Positions 33,374 through 45,610 of a stretch of DNA of 64,000 bases are shown piece by piece. Position 1 is the stretch's first letter; each line of letters begins with the position of its first letter. Under the pieces are notes generated by a model. That model worked only from the letters and a program-made list of their open reading frames with translations, was not told where the DNA came from and searched no databases. Source of the stretch: Evansella clarkii (GTDB taxonomy: Bacteria > Bacillota > Bacilli > Bacillales > Salisediminibacteriaceae); contig NZ_KV917376.1 of the NCBI RefSeq assembly GCF_002019695.1, forward strand, positions 937,507 through 1,001,506. Direction: 5' to 3'. Made by a program: the position numbers and the translations under genes.

Positions 33374-36300
33374 TTATTCGTTAATTGTAGCACTTTCGAG
33401 TGTTTCTTCTGTTTCTGGCTCTGTTGACTTAGCAGCAGAGATTTTACGGTATCGGGCCATTCCGGTACCTGCCGGAACAAGTTTACCGATAATAACATTC
33501 TCTTTTAATCCTACTAACTCATCTTTCTTCCCTTTAATAGCTGCATCTGTAAGAACTCTTGTAGTTTCCTGGAATGATGCAGCTGATAAGAAGGAATCTG
33601 TTTCCAGGGATGCTTTAGTGATTCCGAGCAGTACAGGCCTTCCTGTCGCAGGCATTCCGCCACGAAGCAGAATATCCCGGTTTGCTTCGTTAAACTGGTG
33701 TACTTCAACAAGGGAGCCTGGAAGAACTTCCGTTTCCCCGTTATCAATAACACGGATTTTGCGAAGCATCTGACGAACCATCACTTCTACGTGTTTGTCG
33801 CCAATTTCTACCCCCTGCATACGGTAAACCTTTTGCACTTCACGAAGCAGGTATTCCTGTACACCCTGAACACCGGAAACTTGCAGGAGTTCTTTCGGGT
33901 CGATTGAACCTTCTGTCAGTTCCTGTCCAGGCTTCACTTCCTGGCCTTCTTCTACTTTCAGGCGCGCTCCATATGGAACAGGGTAGCTTCTTGTTTCAAT
34001 TCCGCCCTGAACGACTATTTCGCGCTTGTCGTTAACTTCTTTCAGCTCGGCAACAGTACCTTCGATTTCAGAAATTACAGCCTGCCCCTTCGGATTCCGG
34101 GCTTCAAAAAGCTCCTGGATACGCGGGAGACCCTGTGTGATGTCGTCACCGGCAACACCGCCTGTGTGGAAAGTACGCATTGTAAGCTGTGTACCTGGCT
34201 CACCGATAGACTGAGCAGCAATGATACCTACAGCTTCGCCTACTTCTACTTCTGATCCTGTTGCAAGGTTTCTTCCGTAGCAGTTTCTGCAGACTCCATG
34301 CTTCGTATCACAGGTGAATGCTGAACGAATAACGATCGTATCGATACCGCTGTCTTCAATAACTTTTGCTGTATCTTCAAAGATTTCCTCATTTTTCTCA
34401 ACGAGCACTTCCCCGGTTTCCGGATGCTTAATTGTCTGGAAGGCTACACGGCCAACAAGACGGTCATATAAGCTTTCAATAACTTCGTTTCCTTCTTTAA
34501 TCGCTTGAACCACGAGGCCGCGGTCTGTTCCGCAGTCATCTTCTCTTACGATTACATCCTGAGCCACATCTACAAGACGGCGTGTCAGATAACCTGAGTC
34601 AGCCGTTTTAAGGGCAGTATCCGCAAGACCTTTACGGGCACCGTGTGTGGAAATGAAGTATTCCAGTACTGTTAGACCTTCACGGAAACTCGATTTGATC
34701 GGAAGTTCGATAATACGTCCTGACGGGTTAGCCATCAGACCACGCATACCTGCAAGCTGAGTAAAGTTAGATGCGTTACCACGGGCACCAGAGTCACTCA
34801 TCATGAAGATAGGGTTAAGCTTATCAAGAGTACCCATTAATTTTTCCTGGATTCTGTCTTTCGCGGAACTCCAGATTTCAATTACTTTATCATAACGCTC
34901 TTCCTCCGTGATTAAACCACGGCGGAACTGCTTAAGAATACGCTCTACTTTTATCTCAGCTTCCTCGAGAATTTCCTTTTTCTCTTTCAGAACTACGATG
35001 TCAGCAACTCCAATAGTAATTCCTGCCTTCGTAGAATAATGGAAACCGAGATCTTTCATCTTATCGAGCATGACAGATGTTTCAGAGACTTTAAACTTCT
35101 TAAAGACTTCAGCGATGATATCTCCAAGGAAGCCTTTCTTAAATGGAAGAACCACTTCGCGCTCCTGATATTCTTTTCGCACGTCCGTTGTCATCGGCAC
35201 GAAATACTTATCCGGTGTAGCGAACTCAAGGTTTTCCCTGGTTGGCTCATTCATATAAGGGAATGATTCCGGAAGGATTTCGTTAAAGATAATTTTACCA
35301 ACGGATGTGAGCAGAAGTTTGCCCTTATGTTCTTCCTTAAAGTTTGTTTTGTTCACTGAATTTACAGGAATTGCAATTCTTGTGTGCAGGTGAACGTATC
35401 CGTTTCTGTATGCAGTCAGTGCTTCATTGCCGTCTTTATATATATTTCCTTCTCCTACAGCACCTTCTCTTTCGAGAGTCAGATAATAGTTTCCTAAAAC
35501 CATATCCTGGGAAGGAGTTACAACCGGCTTACCATCCTTAGGGTTAAGGATGTTCTGAGCTGCAAGCATCAGAAGACGGGATTCTGCCTGTGCCTCTGCG
35601 GAGAGCGGCACGTGAACAGCCATCTGGTCACCGTCAAAGTCAGCATTGTAAGCAGTACATACAAGCGGGTGCAGTTTAATAGCACGGCCCTCAACAAGGG
35701 TAGGCTCGAATGCCTGAATTCCAAGTCTGTGCAGAGTCGGTGCACGGTTTAACAGCACCGGGTGCTCTTTAATTACTTCTTCGAGAACATCCCATACTTC
35801 CGGCTGGACCCTTTCCACTTTTCGCTTCGCACTCTTAATATTGTGTGCTAAGCCTTTGCTGACAAGCTCTTTCATTACGAATGGCTTGAACAGTTCCAGT
35901 GCCATTTCCTTCGGGAGTCCGCACTGGTACATTTTCAGGTGAGGACCTACCACGATAACCGATCGTCCGGAATAGTCCACACGCTTACCTAACAGGTTTT
36001 GACGGAAACGCCCCTGTTTCCCTTTCAGCATATGAGAAAGTGATTTTAAAGGACGGTTCCCCGGCCCGGTTACCGGACGGCCGCGGCGGCCGTTATCAAT
36101 CAGAGCATCTACTGCTTCCTGCAGCATACGCTTCTCATTCTGAACAATAATGTTAGGTGCCCCAAGGTCAAGAAGACGCTTCAGGCGGTTATTACGGTTA
36201 ATAACACGGCGGTACAGATCATTCAGATCTGAAGTCGCAAAGCGGCCGCCGTCAAGTTGTACCATAGGGCGCAGCTCAGGAGGAATAACCGGCAGTACAT

Positions 36301-36985
36301 CAAGGATCATCCATGCAGGATTGTTTCCTGAATGACGGAACGCTTCGAGAACTTCAAGGCGCTTAATCGCTCTTGTACGGCGCTGCCCCTGGGCTGTTAC
36401 GAGCTCTTCTTTCAGAATGCCGACTTCTTTATCGAGGTCGATATCCTGCAGGAGCTTTCTGATCGCTTCTGCTCCCATTTGAGCAGTAAATGATCTGCCA
36501 TACTTATCCCGGTAAGCTCTGTATTCCTTCTCAGAAAGAAGCTGCTTAAGTTCAAGCGGTGTATCTCCTGTTTCAGTTACTACGTAAGAAGCAAAATAAA
36601 TTACTTCCTCAAGAGAACGGGGAGACATATCCAGCACGAGACCCATACGGCTTGGGATTCCTTTAAAATACCAGATGTGGGAGACAGGGGCAGCTAATTC
36701 AATATGCCCCATTCTCTCACGGCGTACCTTTGCCCGGGTAACTTCCACCCCGCAGCGGTCACATACAACACCTTTATAACGGACGCGTTTATATTTTCCG
36801 CAATGACACTCCCAGTCTTTTGTGGGACCGAATATTCTTTCACAGAATAAACCATCCTTTTCCGGCTTGAGTGTCCGGTAGTTAATTGTTTCAGGCTTTT
36901 TCACTTCTCCACGGGACCATGAACGGATTTTATCCGGAGAAGCGAGGCCAATCTTCATATATTCAAAGTTATTTACATCTATCAA
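33374..36985 (-). CDS. rpoC: RNA polymerase beta' subunit
   Basis: The 1203-residue subunit has the N-terminal zinc site ([20 protein letters not shown]), the catalytic NADFDGDQM with three Asp binding magnesium, and the trigger-loop region [17 protein letters not shown] choose TTG at 36985: it encodes the start of the conserved IDVNNFEYM segment and has AAAGGGAGG eight bases upstream, while the ATG nine codons earlier has a weaker context. Confidence 0.97.
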   Translation of the reverse strand: MIDVNNFEYMKIGLASPDKIRSWSRGEVKKPETINYRTLKPEKDGLFCERIFGPTKDWECHCGKYKRVRYKGVVCDRCGVEVTRAKVRRERMGHIELAAPVSHIWYFKGIPSRMGLVLDMSPRSLEEVIYFASYVVTETGDTPLELKQLLSEKEYRAYRDKYGRSFTAQMGAEAIRKLLQDIDLDKEVGILKEELVTAQGQRRTRAIKRLEVLEAFRHSGNNPAWMILDVLPVIPPELRPMVQLDGGRFATSDLNDLYRRVINRNNRLKRLLDLGAPNIIVQNEKRMLQEAVDALIDNGRRGRPVTGPGNRPLKSLSHMLKGKQGRFRQNLLGKRVDYSGRSVIVVGPHLKMYQCGLPKEMALELFKPFVMKELVSKGLAHNIKSAKRKVERVQPEVWDVLEEVIKEHPVLLNRAPTLHRLGIQAFEPTLVEGRAIKLHPLVCTAYNADFDGDQMAVHVPLSAEAQAESRLLMLAAQNILNPKDGKPVVTPSQDMVLGNYYLTLEREGAVGEGNIYKDGNEALTAYRNGYVHLHTRIAIPVNSVNKTNFKEEHKGKLLLTSVGKIIFNEILPESFPYMNEPTRENLEFATPDKYFVPMTTDVRKEYQEREVVLPFKKGFLGDIIAEVFKKFKVSETSVMLDKMKDLGFHYSTKAGITIGVADIVVLKEKKEILEEAEIKVERILKQFRRGLITEEERYDKVIEIWSSAKDRIQEKLMGTLDKLNPIFMMSDSGARGNASNFTQLAGMRGLMANPSGRIIELPIKSSFREGLTVLEYFISTHGARKGLADTALKTADSGYLTRRLVDVAQDVIVREDDCGTDRGLVVQAIKEGNEVIESLYDRLVGRVAFQTIKHPETGEVLVEKNEEIFEDTAKVIEDSGIDTIVIRSAFTCDTKHGVCRNCYGRNLATGSEVEVGEAVGIIAAQSIGEPGTQLTMRTFHTGGVAGDDITQGLPRIQELFEARNPKGQAVISEIEGTVAELKEVNDKREIVVQGGIETRSYPVPYGARLKVEEGQEVKPGQELTEGSIDPKELLQVSGVQGVQEYLLREVQKVYRMQGVEIGDKHVEVMVRQMLRKIRVIDNGETEVLPGSLVEVHQFNEANRDILLRGGMPATGRPVLLGITKASLETDSFLSAASFQETTRVLTDAAIKGKKDELVGLKENVIIGKLVPAGTGMARYRKISAAKSTEPETEETLESATINE

Positions 36986-37021
36986 GGGGCAAACCTCCCT
37001 TTCAGCATTCAAGTTCTCCCA

Positions 37022-40000
37022 TTAACCGTTAGATTCACTGGATTCAAGATTTAAGTTCAGTTTATCGTTCCCTTGCTCTTCTTCATCATCTAGTTCAAGC
37101 ATTTCAATTTCCTCTTCATTGCTTGAGAGCATTTTAACATCCATACCTAAACTCTGAAGCTCTTTAATAAGAACTTTGAAAGATTCAGGAACACCTGGTT
37201 CAGGGACGTTTTCTCCTTTGACTATCGCCTCGTAAGTCTTCACACGGCCTACAACATCATCCGATTTTACAGTAAGGATTTCCTGAAGCGTATACGCTGC
37301 TCCGTATGCTTCAAGAGCCCACACTTCCATCTCACCGAAACGCTGTCCGCCAAACTGGGCTTTACCGCCAAGTGGCTGCTGAGTAACAAGTGAGTATGGT
37401 CCTGTTGAACGTGCATGGAGTTTGTCATCTACCATGTGCGCAAGCTTAATCATATACATAATCCCTACTGAGACACGGTTGTCAAACGGCTCACCTGTAC
37501 GGCCATCATAAAGAACTGTTTTTCCATCACGTGCCATGCCGGCTTCAGACAGAGTTCCCCATACATCTTCCTCGCTCGCACCATCAAATACAGGGCTGGC
37601 AACATGAATCCCAAGGTAACGGGCTGCCATTCCAAGGTGCAGCTCAAGCACCTGTCCGATATTCATACGGGACGGTACGCCCAGAGGGTTTAACATGATA
37701 TCAATTGGTGTGCCATCAGGCAGGTAAGGCATATCTTCTTCCGGTAAAATACGGGAAATTACACCTTTGTTACCGTGGCGCCCTGCCATTTTATCCCCTT
37801 CGTGAATTTTACGCTTCTGCACGATATAAACTCGTACAAGCTGGTTCACTCCAGGAGGAAGTTCGTCTCCGTCTTCCCGGTTAAATACTTTCACATCAAG
37901 CACGATACCGTCTCCACCGTGCGGAGCACGAAGTGATGTATCACGCACTTCACGGGCTTTTTCACCGAAGATGGCGTGTAATAAACGCTCTTCCGCAGTC
38001 AGTTCAGTTACACCTTTAGGAGTAACTTTACCTACTAAGATATCTCCGTCTTTCACTTCCGCACCTACACGGATAATACCTCTCTCATCGAGGTTTTTGA
38101 GTGCGTCTTCCCCAACGTTCGGGATGTCCCGTGTAATTTCTTCAGGCCCGAGCTTAGTATCACGGGATTCTGATTCGTATTCTTCTATATGGACAGATGT
38201 ATACACATCGTCTTTTACCAGGCGTTCACTGAGAATAATAGCATCCTCATAGTTATAACCTTCCCAGGTCATAAAGCCTACCATTACGTTACGTCCAAGA
38301 GCCATCTCACCTTTTTCCATTGAAGGCCCGTCAGCGAGTATTTCCCCTTTTGTAACGATGTCCCCTTCACTTACAATAGGGCGCTGGTTGTAGCATGTAC
38401 CCTGGTTGGAACGGATAAACTTCTGAAGGTTGTAACGAACTACATCCCCTTCTGTTTCTTTTCCATCCACTTCTTCAATCTTACGAATCTGTACATATTT
38501 AGCACTGACTCGTTCAACACGGCCGCTCACTTTGGAAACTACAGCTGCACCGGAATCTTTAGCCGAAACATATTCCATTCCTGTTCCTACAAGAGGAGCT
38601 TCCGGCTCTAGAAGAGGCACTGCCTGCCGCTGCATGTTCGCTCCCATTAACGCACGGTTAGAGTCATCGTTTTCAAGGAACGGTATACAAGCCGTAGCTG
38701 CAGATACTACCTGCTTTGGTGACACGTCCATGTAGTCAACGCGATCCCGTGGAACAATAATGTTCTCACCACGGAAACGGCAGATAATATTCTCGTCAAC
38801 AAAACTTCCGTCGTCATCGAGCTTTGCGTTTGCCTGGGCAACGACATAGTTATCTTCTTCGTCTGCAGTTAAATAATCAAACTGGGAACTCACCCGGCCT
38901 GTCTCATGGTCAACCTTACGGTAAGGGGTTTCCATGAAACCAAATTCGTTCACTTTCGCAAAACTGGACAGGGAGTTTATTAATCCAATGTTCGGGCCCT
39001 CTGGTGTTTCAATCGGACACATACGGCCATAGTGGGAATAGTGTACGTCGCGCACTTCAAAGCCCGCACGTTCACGTGTTAAACCACCAGGTCCAAGCGC
39101 CGAAAGACGGCGTTTATGCGTCAGCTCTGCCAGCGGGTTCGTCTGATCCATAAACTGAGAAAGCTGGGAGCTTCCAAAGAACTCTTTAATAGAAGCGATA
39201 ACAGGGCGAATATTAATAAGCGCCTGAGGCGTAATAACATTAGCATCCTGGATAGACATACGCTCACGTACAACACGTTCCATTCGGGATAAACCAATCC
39301 GGAACTGATTCTGCAGGAGTTCACCTACTGAACGGAGACGGCGGTTTCCTAAATGGTCGATGTCATCTGTATTTCCTACTCCATGAAGAAGGTTAAAGAA
39401 ATAGTTAATAGAAGCGATAATATCAGCAGGAGTAATATTCTTAACGCCTTTCTCTACTACCCCGTTACCGATTACACGGATTGGTTCTTCATCTGTACCT
39501 GAAGGGCTGTGAATTAATACAGATTGTAATTCAACCTCTTCTTCCTCCACAACTCCGCCACGCAGTGTAAAATGACGGAACCCTACGTTATTTTCCAGAT
39601 ACGGGATCAGCTTATCCAGCAGTCTTCGGTCAATTACCGAACCTTCCTCTGCAAGCACTTCCCCTGTTTCAGGGTCAACGAGTGTTTCAGCGAGGCGCTG
39701 GTTAAACAATCGATCCTTTATATGAAGCTTTTTGTTCATTTTATATCGTCCAACGTTTGCAAGGTCATAGCGTTTTGGATCGAAGAAACGTGATTCAAGC
39801 AAACTCTTTGCGTTCTCTACAGTTGGAGGTTCACCAGGACGAAGGCGCTCATAGATTTCCAGAAGCGCTTTTTCAGAGCTGTCTGTATTATCTTTTTCGA
39901 GAGAATTCCTTAAATACTCATCTTCTCCTAAAAGATCAATGATCTCTTGATCAGTTCCAAATCCAAGCGCACGCAATAGAACGGTGACCGGTATTTTTCT

Positions 40001-40561
40001 CGTACGGTCAATTCGCACGTATACAATATCCTTTGCATCCGTCTCAAGCTCTAACCATGCCCCGCGGTTTGGTATAACCGTGGCGGTAAATCCCTTTTTC
40101 CCGTTCTTATCCATCTTCTCACTAAAGTATACACTTGGTGAACGAACGAGCTGGGATACGATGACACGCTCAGCACCATTTATCACAAATGTGCCTGTGT
40201 CTGTCATTAATGGGAAATCTCCCATAAATACTTCCTGCTCTTTCACTTCTCCAGTCTCCTTGTTAATAAGGCGGACCTTTACACGGAGAGGCGCAGAGTA
40301 AGTTACGTCTCGTTCCTTCGACTCTTCTACTGAATATTTTGGTTCGCCTAAGCTGTAATCAATGAACTCAAGAACCAAATTTCCAGTAAAGTCTTCAATT
40401 GGAGAGATGTCCTGGAACATCTCACGAATACCCTCATCAAGAAACCATTGATAAGAAGCCGTCTGAATTTCAATTAAGTTTGGGAGATCCAGAACTTCAC
40501 TGATTCTCGCATAGCTTCTTCTCTGGCGGTGGCGTCCATACTGAACTAGTTGACCTGTCAA
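37022..40561 (-). CDS. rpoB: RNA polymerase beta subunit
   Basis: The 1179-residue subunit is full length. The rifampicin pocket [18 protein letters not shown] and [14 protein letters not shown] is wild type. The TTG at 40561 gives the [20 protein letters not shown] start seen in Bacillus; a GTG three codons earlier overlaps the GAGGGGTG site. The acidic C-terminal tail ends SESNG. It lies just upstream of rpoC. Confidence 0.97.
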   Translation of the reverse strand: MTGQLVQYGRHRQRRSYARISEVLDLPNLIEIQTASYQWFLDEGIREMFQDISPIEDFTGNLVLEFIDYSLGEPKYSVEESKERDVTYSAPLRVKVRLINKETGEVKEQEVFMGDFPLMTDTGTFVINGAERVIVSQLVRSPSVYFSEKMDKNGKKGFTATVIPNRGAWLELETDAKDIVYVRIDRTRKIPVTVLLRALGFGTDQEIIDLLGEDEYLRNSLEKDNTDSSEKALLEIYERLRPGEPPTVENAKSLLESRFFDPKRYDLANVGRYKMNKKLHIKDRLFNQRLAETLVDPETGEVLAEEGSVIDRRLLDKLIPYLENNVGFRHFTLRGGVVEEEEVELQSVLIHSPSGTDEEPIRVIGNGVVEKGVKNITPADIIASINYFFNLLHGVGNTDDIDHLGNRRLRSVGELLQNQFRIGLSRMERVVRERMSIQDANVITPQALINIRPVIASIKEFFGSSQLSQFMDQTNPLAELTHKRRLSALGPGGLTRERAGFEVRDVHYSHYGRMCPIETPEGPNIGLINSLSSFAKVNEFGFMETPYRKVDHETGRVSSQFDYLTADEEDNYVVAQANAKLDDDGSFVDENIICRFRGENIIVPRDRVDYMDVSPKQVVSAATACIPFLENDDSNRALMGANMQRQAVPLLEPEAPLVGTGMEYVSAKDSGAAVVSKVSGRVERVSAKYVQIRKIEEVDGKETEGDVVRYNLQKFIRSNQGTCYNQRPIVSEGDIVTKGEILADGPSMEKGEMALGRNVMVGFMTWEGYNYEDAIILSERLVKDDVYTSVHIEEYESESRDTKLGPEEITRDIPNVGEDALKNLDERGIIRVGAEVKDGDILVGKVTPKGVTELTAEERLLHAIFGEKAREVRDTSLRAPHGGDGIVLDVKVFNREDGDELPPGVNQLVRVYIVQKRKIHEGDKMAGRHGNKGVISRILPEEDMPYLPDGTPIDIMLNPLGVPSRMNIGQVLELHLGMAARYLGIHVASPVFDGASEEDVWGTLSEAGMARDGKTVLYDGRTGEPFDNRVSVGIMYMIKLAHMVDDKLHARSTGPYSLVTQQPLGGKAQFGGQRFGEMEVWALEAYGAAYTLQEILTVKSDDVVGRVKTYEAIVKGENVPEPGVPESFKVLIKELQSLGMDVKMLSSNEEEIEMLELDDEEEQGNDKLNLNLESSESNG

Positions 40562-40570
40562 CTGATTCAC

Positions 40571-40944
40571 CCCTCAAAACTAACGTTTTTATCTTCAAAA
40601 GGATCACATGCAAAAAACGTGCTCCTTTGACAGACATAGTGGAAAACACTCAAAAATAACGAGATTACAACAAAATTAAAGATATGAAAAGCCGGAAAAA
40701 TAAGGCACCTCTGTCTGTTCAGCTGTACCAGCTATTTCCCCAATAAATAAAAACATATAGGGCATTATATAACTGAAGTAAAAAAAGGGCCTGAATCCTC
40801 ATCGAACAAAAACATAAAAGACCTTAATAGTTTGTCCAAATTCACCCTTTTAATACACATCTCCTATATTTTAAGCATATTTACCCAATTTCCATCTTGA
40901 CATTCATACGCATTATATAACATTAACACAGAGGAAATACGGAG
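40571..40944 (-). promoter_or_regulatory. rpoB leader region with possible promoter and hairpin
   Basis: The 374-base gap holds no gene. A TTGACT (40943-40948) that overlaps the end of the rsmC-like gene could serve as a -35 with a weak TAATGT 17 bases on; a TATAAT at 40912-40917 is 25 bases away and so poorly placed. A hairpin near 40597-40629 (AAAGGA-CAC with GTG-TCCTTT) lies just before rpoB. The promoter call is weak. Confidence 0.35.
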
Positions 40945-41553
40945 TCAACATTTTTTACCTCTTAAGATAAAATATCCCCTTGACTTTTTCATAACCTCTG
41001 TTTCCAAACCTAATTCTTCAAGTTTCTTTATCGTAGAAGGGGCTCCCTGCTTTTTTTGGATTACCACCCAGAGTTCTCCGCCTTCCACTAAGGATTCAGC
41101 AGCTTGTTCATAAAGACGGAAAATCACCTGCTTCCCTGCACGGATTGGAGGATTAGTGAGTACTGCTGCAATCTCCCTGTCTTCCATTCCTTCCAGCAAG
41201 TCATTCTGCCTTACTTCAATCCTGTCTTCTACTCCGTTCAGCTGTCCGTTCAACTTCGCTAATTCAACAGCTCTTTCATTAATATCAGTCATCAATATTT
41301 TCCGGCCGGGATAAGTTTTAGCAAGGAAAATTCCGACAGGCCCCCAGCCGCACCCTGCGTCTGCGTACATCCCTTTCGGTACAGATGGTTCCTCAAATGT
41401 TTCAAGCAGCAGCTGTGTACCATAATCCAGCCCTTTTTTCGAAAAAACCCCGCTGTCCGCATAGAAGCGAAATTGTTTCCCTTTTATCATTTCAGTAAGT
41501 TCCACTCTTTTGCTTTCAACCTCAGGATTTTTAGAATAATAATGATCCGGCAT
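40945..41553 (-). CDS. Class I SAM-dependent methyltransferase, RsmC-like (YbxB)
   Basis: The 202-residue protein has SAM motif I DAGCGWGPVGIFLA and the catalytic NPPIRAG motif of N2-guanine rRNA methyltransferases such as RsmC. It is the usual gene between rplL and rpoB in Bacillus (ybxB). The exact rRNA target is not proven by sequence. Confidence 0.9.
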   Translation of the reverse strand: MPDHYYSKNPEVESKRVELTEMIKGKQFRFYADSGVFSKKGLDYGTQLLLETFEEPSVPKGMYADAGCGWGPVGIFLAKTYPGRKILMTDINERAVELAKLNGQLNGVEDRIEVRQNDLLEGMEDREIAAVLTNPPIRAGKQVIFRLYEQAAESLVEGGELWVVIQKKQGAPSTIKKLEELGLETEVMKKSRGYFILRGKKC

Positions 41554-41703
41554 CTCATCACCTTCTTCTTTCCCTGTTCATTCTTTTACTTTCTCTTACC
41601 CTTTCAGAAGGCACCTTATCAGCTTTGCCAATATTATCCGGCCCCATTCATCTTTTCTGCCATCGCTCTGCTTAACTGGCAGTTTTAAGACAGATAAAGA
41701 GAA

Positions 41704-41736
41704 ATATAAAACCCGCTTTGTATTCAAAGCGGGTTT
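41704..41736 (-). terminator. Terminator after rplL
   Basis: A 12-bp perfect stem (41709-41720 with 41725-41736, four-base loop) is followed on the minus strand by a T-rich tract. It begins 18 bases past the rplL stop. Partial read-through would feed the rsmC-like gene and rpoB. Confidence 0.85.
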
Positions 41737-41753
41737 CTTTAAACTTAGTAAGA

Positions 41754-42119
41754 TTACTTAACTTCTACAGAAGCACCAGCATCTTCAAGCTTAGATTTCA
41801 TTTCTTCAGCTTCATCTTTAGATACGCCTTCTTTAACTGGAGCAGGAGCGCCGTCTACAAGAGCTTTAGCGTCTTTCAGGCCAAGACCAGTGATTTCACG
41901 TACAACTTTGATAACGTTGATTTTAGATCCGCCAGCAGATTCTAATACTACGTCGAATTCAGTTTGCTCTTCAGCTCCGCCTGCATCAGCAGCGCCGCCA
42001 GCTACAGCTACAGGAGCAGCAGCAGTTACACCAAACTCTTCCTCAATTGCTTTTACAAGATCGTTTAATTCTAAAACAGACATTTCTTTAATAGCGTCAA
42101 TCATTTGTTCTTTAGTCAT
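41754..42119 (-). CDS. rplL: 50S ribosomal protein L7/L12
   Basis: The 121-residue stalk protein has an N-terminal dimerisation helix ([24 protein letters not shown]), an Ala/Gly-rich hinge, and the C-terminal domain that binds elongation factors ([15 protein letters not shown]). Confidence 0.97.
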   Translation of the reverse strand: MTKEQMIDAIKEMSVLELNDLVKAIEEEFGVTAAAPVAVAGGAADAGGAEEQTEFDVVLESAGGSKINVIKVVREITGLGLKDAKALVDGAPAPVKEGVSKDEAEEMKSKLEDAGASVEVK

Positions 42120-42193
42120 TTTTCTTCCTCCTGTTAATGTTTTAGTTTGTATTCCGTCAAGCCGCTATACGGCCATTTTTGTTGCTGTAATGC

Positions 42194-42694
42194 TTATGCG
42201 CCTTGCTCTTCTTTTTGCTCTGCAACAGCTTTTGTCGCAAGTGCAAAGTTTCGGATTGGAGCTTGCATAACGCTGAGGAGCATAGAAATAAGTCCGTCGC
42301 GTGATGGCAGGTCTGCAAGTGCCTGTACTTCTTCAAGAGAAGCTACACGTCCTTCAATTACACCTGCTTTAATTTCCAGATCCTTATGGTCCTTAGCAAA
42401 TTTGTTAAGGATTCTCGCTGGAGCAACTACGTCTTCATTACTGAAAGCGATAGCTGTTGGTCCAACAAGCTGCTCGTCTAATTCAGTAAGACCAGCTTTT
42501 TCAGTCGCACGACGAGTCATCGTGTTTTTGTAAACTTTGAAATCAACACCAGCTTCACGAAGCTGTTTACGAAGTTCTGTCACTTCAGAAACATCAAGAC
42601 CGCGGTAGTCAACTACGATAGTAGACTGGCTCTCCTGAAGTTTAGCAGCGATCTCATCGACAACCAGTTGTTTCTTTTCAATCACTTTGCTCAT
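42194..42694 (-). CDS. rplJ: 50S ribosomal protein L10
   Basis: The 166-residue L10 anchors the L7/L12 stalk. It shows [20 protein letters not shown], and its C-terminal helix holds the L12-binding sites. It precedes rplL and is controlled by the leader just upstream. Confidence 0.97.
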   Translation of the reverse strand: MSKVIEKKQLVVDEIAAKLQESQSTIVVDYRGLDVSEVTELRKQLREAGVDFKVYKNTMTRRATEKAGLTELDEQLVGPTAIAFSNEDVVAPARILNKFAKDHKDLEIKAGVIEGRVASLEEVQALADLPSRDGLISMLLSVMQAPIRNFALATKAVAEQKEEQGA

Positions 42695-42734
42695 CCTTAC
42701 ACCTCCTGTTGAGTTTGTACATACCGTTCACAAG

Positions 42735-42900
42735 AATAGGAAAAGCCTCCATGCGCAGACATGGAGGCTGTAATATCGTAACTTTCACATTAAGCGAAAG
42801 TGCCATTAATTACGTTATCCACCTCGGCAGGAAATTAAGCGGTATTCCGCACCTGCTGTCTACGGTATGATTTTATAAAATTCACAATGAATAGTATATC
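42735..42900 (-). ncRNA. L10 leader with attenuator hairpin
   Basis: The 245-base spacer upstream of rplJ is highly structured. A 9-bp stem, GCCTCCATG with CATGGAGGC (42745-42753 with 42760-42768), is followed by TTTTCC on the minus strand and looks like a terminator. This fits the L10 leader of Firmicutes, where L10(L12)4 binding promotes early termination. Confidence 0.75.
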
Positions 42901-42939
42901 CTCTCCAGAAGAAGAAGTCAACTATTGATTTAAAATTAA

Positions 42940-43635
42940 TTACATTTTGAAGCCGGAAACGTTGACTTTAACACCAGGCCCCATTGTAGCGGCGATAGAA
43001 ACATTACGCATGTAAGTACCTTTCGCTGCCGCAGGCTTAGCTTTAAGAAGTGTTTCGATAATAGTCTGTAAGTTCTCAGCCAGCTTTTCGCTGTCGAAAG
43101 ATACTTTTCCAATTGGAACATGGATGTTACCAGACTTATCAACACGGTATTCAACTTTACCAGCTTTGATTTCGTTAACAGCTTTCTCTACATCGAAAGT
43201 AACTGTTCCTGTTTTAGGGTTTGGCATTAAACCTTTTGGTCCAAGCACACGTCCAAGACGTCCAACCTGAGCCATCATATCAGGAGTAGCAACAACTACA
43301 TCAAAGTCAAACCATCCCTGGTTAACTTTGTTGATCATGTCGTCTTCTCCTACATAATCTGCTCCTGCTGCTTCCGCTTCTTTCGCTTTATCACCTTTAG
43401 CGAAAACAAGAACACGCTGTGTTTTACCAGTTCCGTTAGGAAGCACAACTGCTCCGCGGATTTGCTGGTCTGCTTTCTTCGGGTCTACACCAAGACGTGC
43501 AGCAAGTTCAACAGTTTCGTCAAACTTAGCTGTAGAAGTCTTTTTAACTAACTCTATCGCTTCGTTAACGTCATACACTTTTTCGCGGTCAACAAGCTTA
43601 AGTGCATCAACGTACTTTTTGCCTTTCTTAGCCAT
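42940..43635 (-). CDS. rplA: 50S ribosomal protein L1
   Basis: The 231-residue L1 starts [16 protein letters not shown] with GAGGAGG upstream; an ATG six codons earlier overlaps that site. The [20 protein letters not shown] segment ([20 protein letters not shown]) is conserved. L1 helps tRNA leave the E site. Confidence 0.96.
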   Translation of the reverse strand: MAKKGKKYVDALKLVDREKVYDVNEAIELVKKTSTAKFDETVELAARLGVDPKKADQQIRGAVVLPNGTGKTQRVLVFAKGDKAKEAEAAGADYVGEDDMINKVNQGWFDFDVVVATPDMMAQVGRLGRVLGPKGLMPNPKTGTVTFDVEKAVNEIKAGKVEYRVDKSGNIHVPIGKVSFDSEKLAENLQTIIETLLKAKPAAAKGTYMRNVSIAATMGPGVKVNVSGFKM

Positions 43636-43687
43636 CTTTCTTTTCCTCCTCAATTGTGGTTTTAGCGGTTTTACCTCCCACTAATAA

Positions 43688-43740
43688 AGGTTGCGAACCT
43701 GTAGTTGTACAGGCAGGAAAATTCCCTTTACTCGCAACCT
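43688..43740 (-). promoter_or_regulatory. Structured rplK-rplA spacer, candidate L1 control site
   Basis: AGGTTGCGA (43688-43696) pairs with TCGCAACCT (43732-43740), enclosing a second hairpin CCTGTA-GTTG-TACAGG (43698-43713). It lies in the 135-base spacer before rplA. It could bind L1 or modulate expression; no T run follows. Confidence 0.45.
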
Positions 43741-43770
43741 CGATCTTCAAGCTTCAATGCATGGTTAGGA

Positions 43771-44196
43771 TTAGTCCTCGATAACGATTCCCATGCTGCG
43801 TGCAGTACCTTCAACCATACGCATTGCTGCATCAACATCAGCTGCGTTCAGGTCAGGCATTTTTGTTTCTGCGATTTCGCGTACTTTATCACGCTTTAAC
43901 GTTGCCACCTTGTTCTTGTTTGGCTCACCAGAACCAGATTCAAGACCAGCTGCTTTCTTCAGAAGAACTGCTGCTGGTGGAGTTTTTGTGATAAATGTAA
44001 AGGAACGGTCTTCAAATACCGTAATTTCTACAGGGATGATTAAGCCCGCTTGTTCTTGCGTACGAGCGTTGAACTCCTTACAAAATCCCATGATGTTTAC
44101 ACCAGCTTGACCTAATGCAGGTCCTACAGGTGGTGCTGGGTTCGCTTTACCAGCAGGAATTTGTAATTTTACCATTTTAATGACCTTTTTAGCCAC
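43771..44196 (-). CDS. rplK: 50S ribosomal protein L11
   Basis: The 141-residue L11 starts at a GTG (44196) with GGAGGTG upstream, giving the family start [19 protein letters not shown]. It binds the GTPase-associated rRNA and is needed for RelA activation. A longer in-frame ATG upstream lies in the leader and is rejected. Confidence 0.96.
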   Translation of the reverse strand: MAKKVIKMVKLQIPAGKANPAPPVGPALGQAGVNIMGFCKEFNARTQEQAGLIIPVEITVFEDRSFTFITKTPPAAVLLKKAAGLESGSGEPNKNKVATLKRDKVREIAETKMPDLNAADVDAAMRMVEGTARSMGIVIED

Positions 44197-44290
44197 GCGA
44201 CACACCTCCTTAAGTCCGTGATGTGGTAACCGAACCGCCGCCAGCAACTGGTCGGCATGCTCTCCCACTCATATGCCTGCTTACTGCAGG

Positions 44291-44317
44291 AAAAAACGTG
44301 AACGAATTGTCCACGTT
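44291..44317 (-). terminator. Terminator or attenuator between nusG and rplK
   Basis: AACGTG (44295-44300) pairs with CACGTT (44312-44317), with a further AC/GT pairing inside, followed by a T run on the minus strand. It separates secE-nusG from rplK-rplA and may be leaky. Confidence 0.75.
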
Positions 44318-44380
44318 CATTAACAACATTAAGATTCTAACACTTCAAACGAAAGATAGCAAGTGCTTTTCGTTTAAGAG

Positions 44381-44914
44381 CTATAATTTTTCTACCTGAT
44401 TGAACTCAAGCTCAACCGGAGTTTCCCGCCCAAACATATTTACGTGCACTTTCAGCTTATGTTTGTCAGCATAAATATCTTCAATTGTACCGATAAAATT
44501 AGCAAAAGGCCCTTCTTTAACCTTCACCGATTCCTTAATTTCGAAATCAACTTCAGCTTTAGGCTCTTCCACTCCCATCTGGCGTAAGATCCGGTCCGCT
44601 TCTTCAGGAAGCAAGGCCGTAGGTTTTGAACCAGCTCCCGCGGAACCAACAAATCCTGTTACACCAGGGGTGTTTCGCACTACATACCAGGAGTCATCCG
44701 TCATAACCATTTCTACAATAACATAACCTGGGAAAACTTTCTTTGTAACCTGCTTGCTTTTTCCGTTCTTAACTTCTGTTTCTTCTTCAACGGGAACGAG
44801 AACACGAAAGATCTTGTCTGTCATGTCCATCGATTCCACACGCTTTTCCAGGTTAGTTTTTACTTTATTTTCGTAGCCCGAATAAGTGTGGACGACATAC
44901 CAATTCTTTTCCAT
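44381..44914 (-). CDS. nusG: Transcription termination/antitermination factor NusG
   Basis: The 177-residue protein has the NGN domain (NWYVVHTYSGYENKVK, FPGYVIVEMVMTDDSWYVV) and a C-terminal KOW domain (GPFANFIGTIEDIYADKHKLKV). In Bacillus NusG also drives sequence-specific pausing. It follows secE after 152 bases. Confidence 0.97.
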   Translation of the reverse strand: MEKNWYVVHTYSGYENKVKTNLEKRVESMDMTDKIFRVLVPVEEETEVKNGKSKQVTKKVFPGYVIVEMVMTDDSWYVVRNTPGVTGFVGSAGAGSKPTALLPEEADRILRQMGVEEPKAEVDFEIKESVKVKEGPFANFIGTIEDIYADKHKLKVHVNMFGRETPVELEFNQVEKL

Positions 44915-45066
44915 TCGTTCAGGACAAAATTGTCCTTCCCTCCTCTGACAAAACCATTTTTTAGCAATTTCTTTTATGGCAATATTAAATTCTCAGCTGA
45001 ATTCCGCTGCAGGACGCTCGCGTCAATCACATCACTTCAAATGTAACATTGCCCTCTAAACAGAAC

Positions 45067-45261
45067 TTAATTTAATATAAACCGGATCAGGGTTGAAATC
45101 CCGTAATCTGCAATTGCGAAAAACACCGCAATAAATGCTACTGTAGCAATAACGACACCAGTATATCTGACAAGCTCCTTGCGTTTTGGCCAGGAGACCC
45201 GTTTCATTTCAGTTGAAACATCCTTCAGAAATTTTCCGGAACTTTTAACCACATTAGCCAC
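45067..45261 (-). CDS. secE: Preprotein translocase subunit SecE
   Basis: The 64-residue protein has a cytoplasmic amphipathic part (STEMKRVSWPKRKELVRYT) and one membrane segment (VIATVAFIAVFFAIADYGI). The short single-span form is normal for Firmicutes. It clamps SecY. Confidence 0.95.
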   Translation of the reverse strand: MANVVKSSGKFLKDVSTEMKRVSWPKRKELVRYTGVVIATVAFIAVFFAIADYGISTLIRFILN

Positions 45262-45288
45262 CAGCAGCCACCTCCATTTTCACTTTGC

Positions 45289-45438
45289 TTATTTAGTTTC
45301 TTTATGTGTTGTATGCTTTCCGCAAGTTTTACAGTACTTGTTTATATGAAGCCGGTTTGTCCGATTCTGTTCTGTTTTGTTTGTTGTATAATTACGTGAC
45401 TTACATTGCTCACATGCAAGGACTATTTTCTGGGCCAC
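45289..45438 (-). CDS. rpmG: 50S ribosomal protein L33, zinc form
   Basis: This small gene encodes 49 residues from a GTG at 45438: AQKIVLACEQCKSRNYTT, then NRLHINKYCKTCGKHTTHKETK. The two C-x2-C pairs bind zinc. The place just upstream of secE is conserved. Confidence 0.93.
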   Translation of the reverse strand: MAQKIVLACEQCKSRNYTTNKTEQNRTNRLHINKYCKTCGKHTTHKETK

Positions 45439-45587
45439 CGTCCATACTCCTTTTTCACCTTACGATCATTTCATACATACCTTTAAAATTTATCACAGGC
45501 GCTACTTTTGTGTCAAACGCCCTCAGCCATATACATTGTCGACTAATTTCACTGATTTAATAAGCGAAAAGTTTTTAATATATAAAG

Positions 45588-45610
45588 AAAACAGGGGCTC
45601 CCCCTGTTTT
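45588..45610 (-). terminator. Terminator overlapping the sigH stop codon
   Basis: AAAACAGGGG (45588-45597) and CCCCTGTTTT (45601-45610) form a perfect 10-bp stem with a 3-base loop. The stem begins inside the sigH stop codon, and a T/A-rich tract follows on the minus strand. Confidence 0.75.

Noticed and set aside
37022..40561. Rifampicin-resistance changes in rpoB
   Set aside because: The pocket residues in the SQLSQFMDQ and HKRRLSALG segments are wild type.
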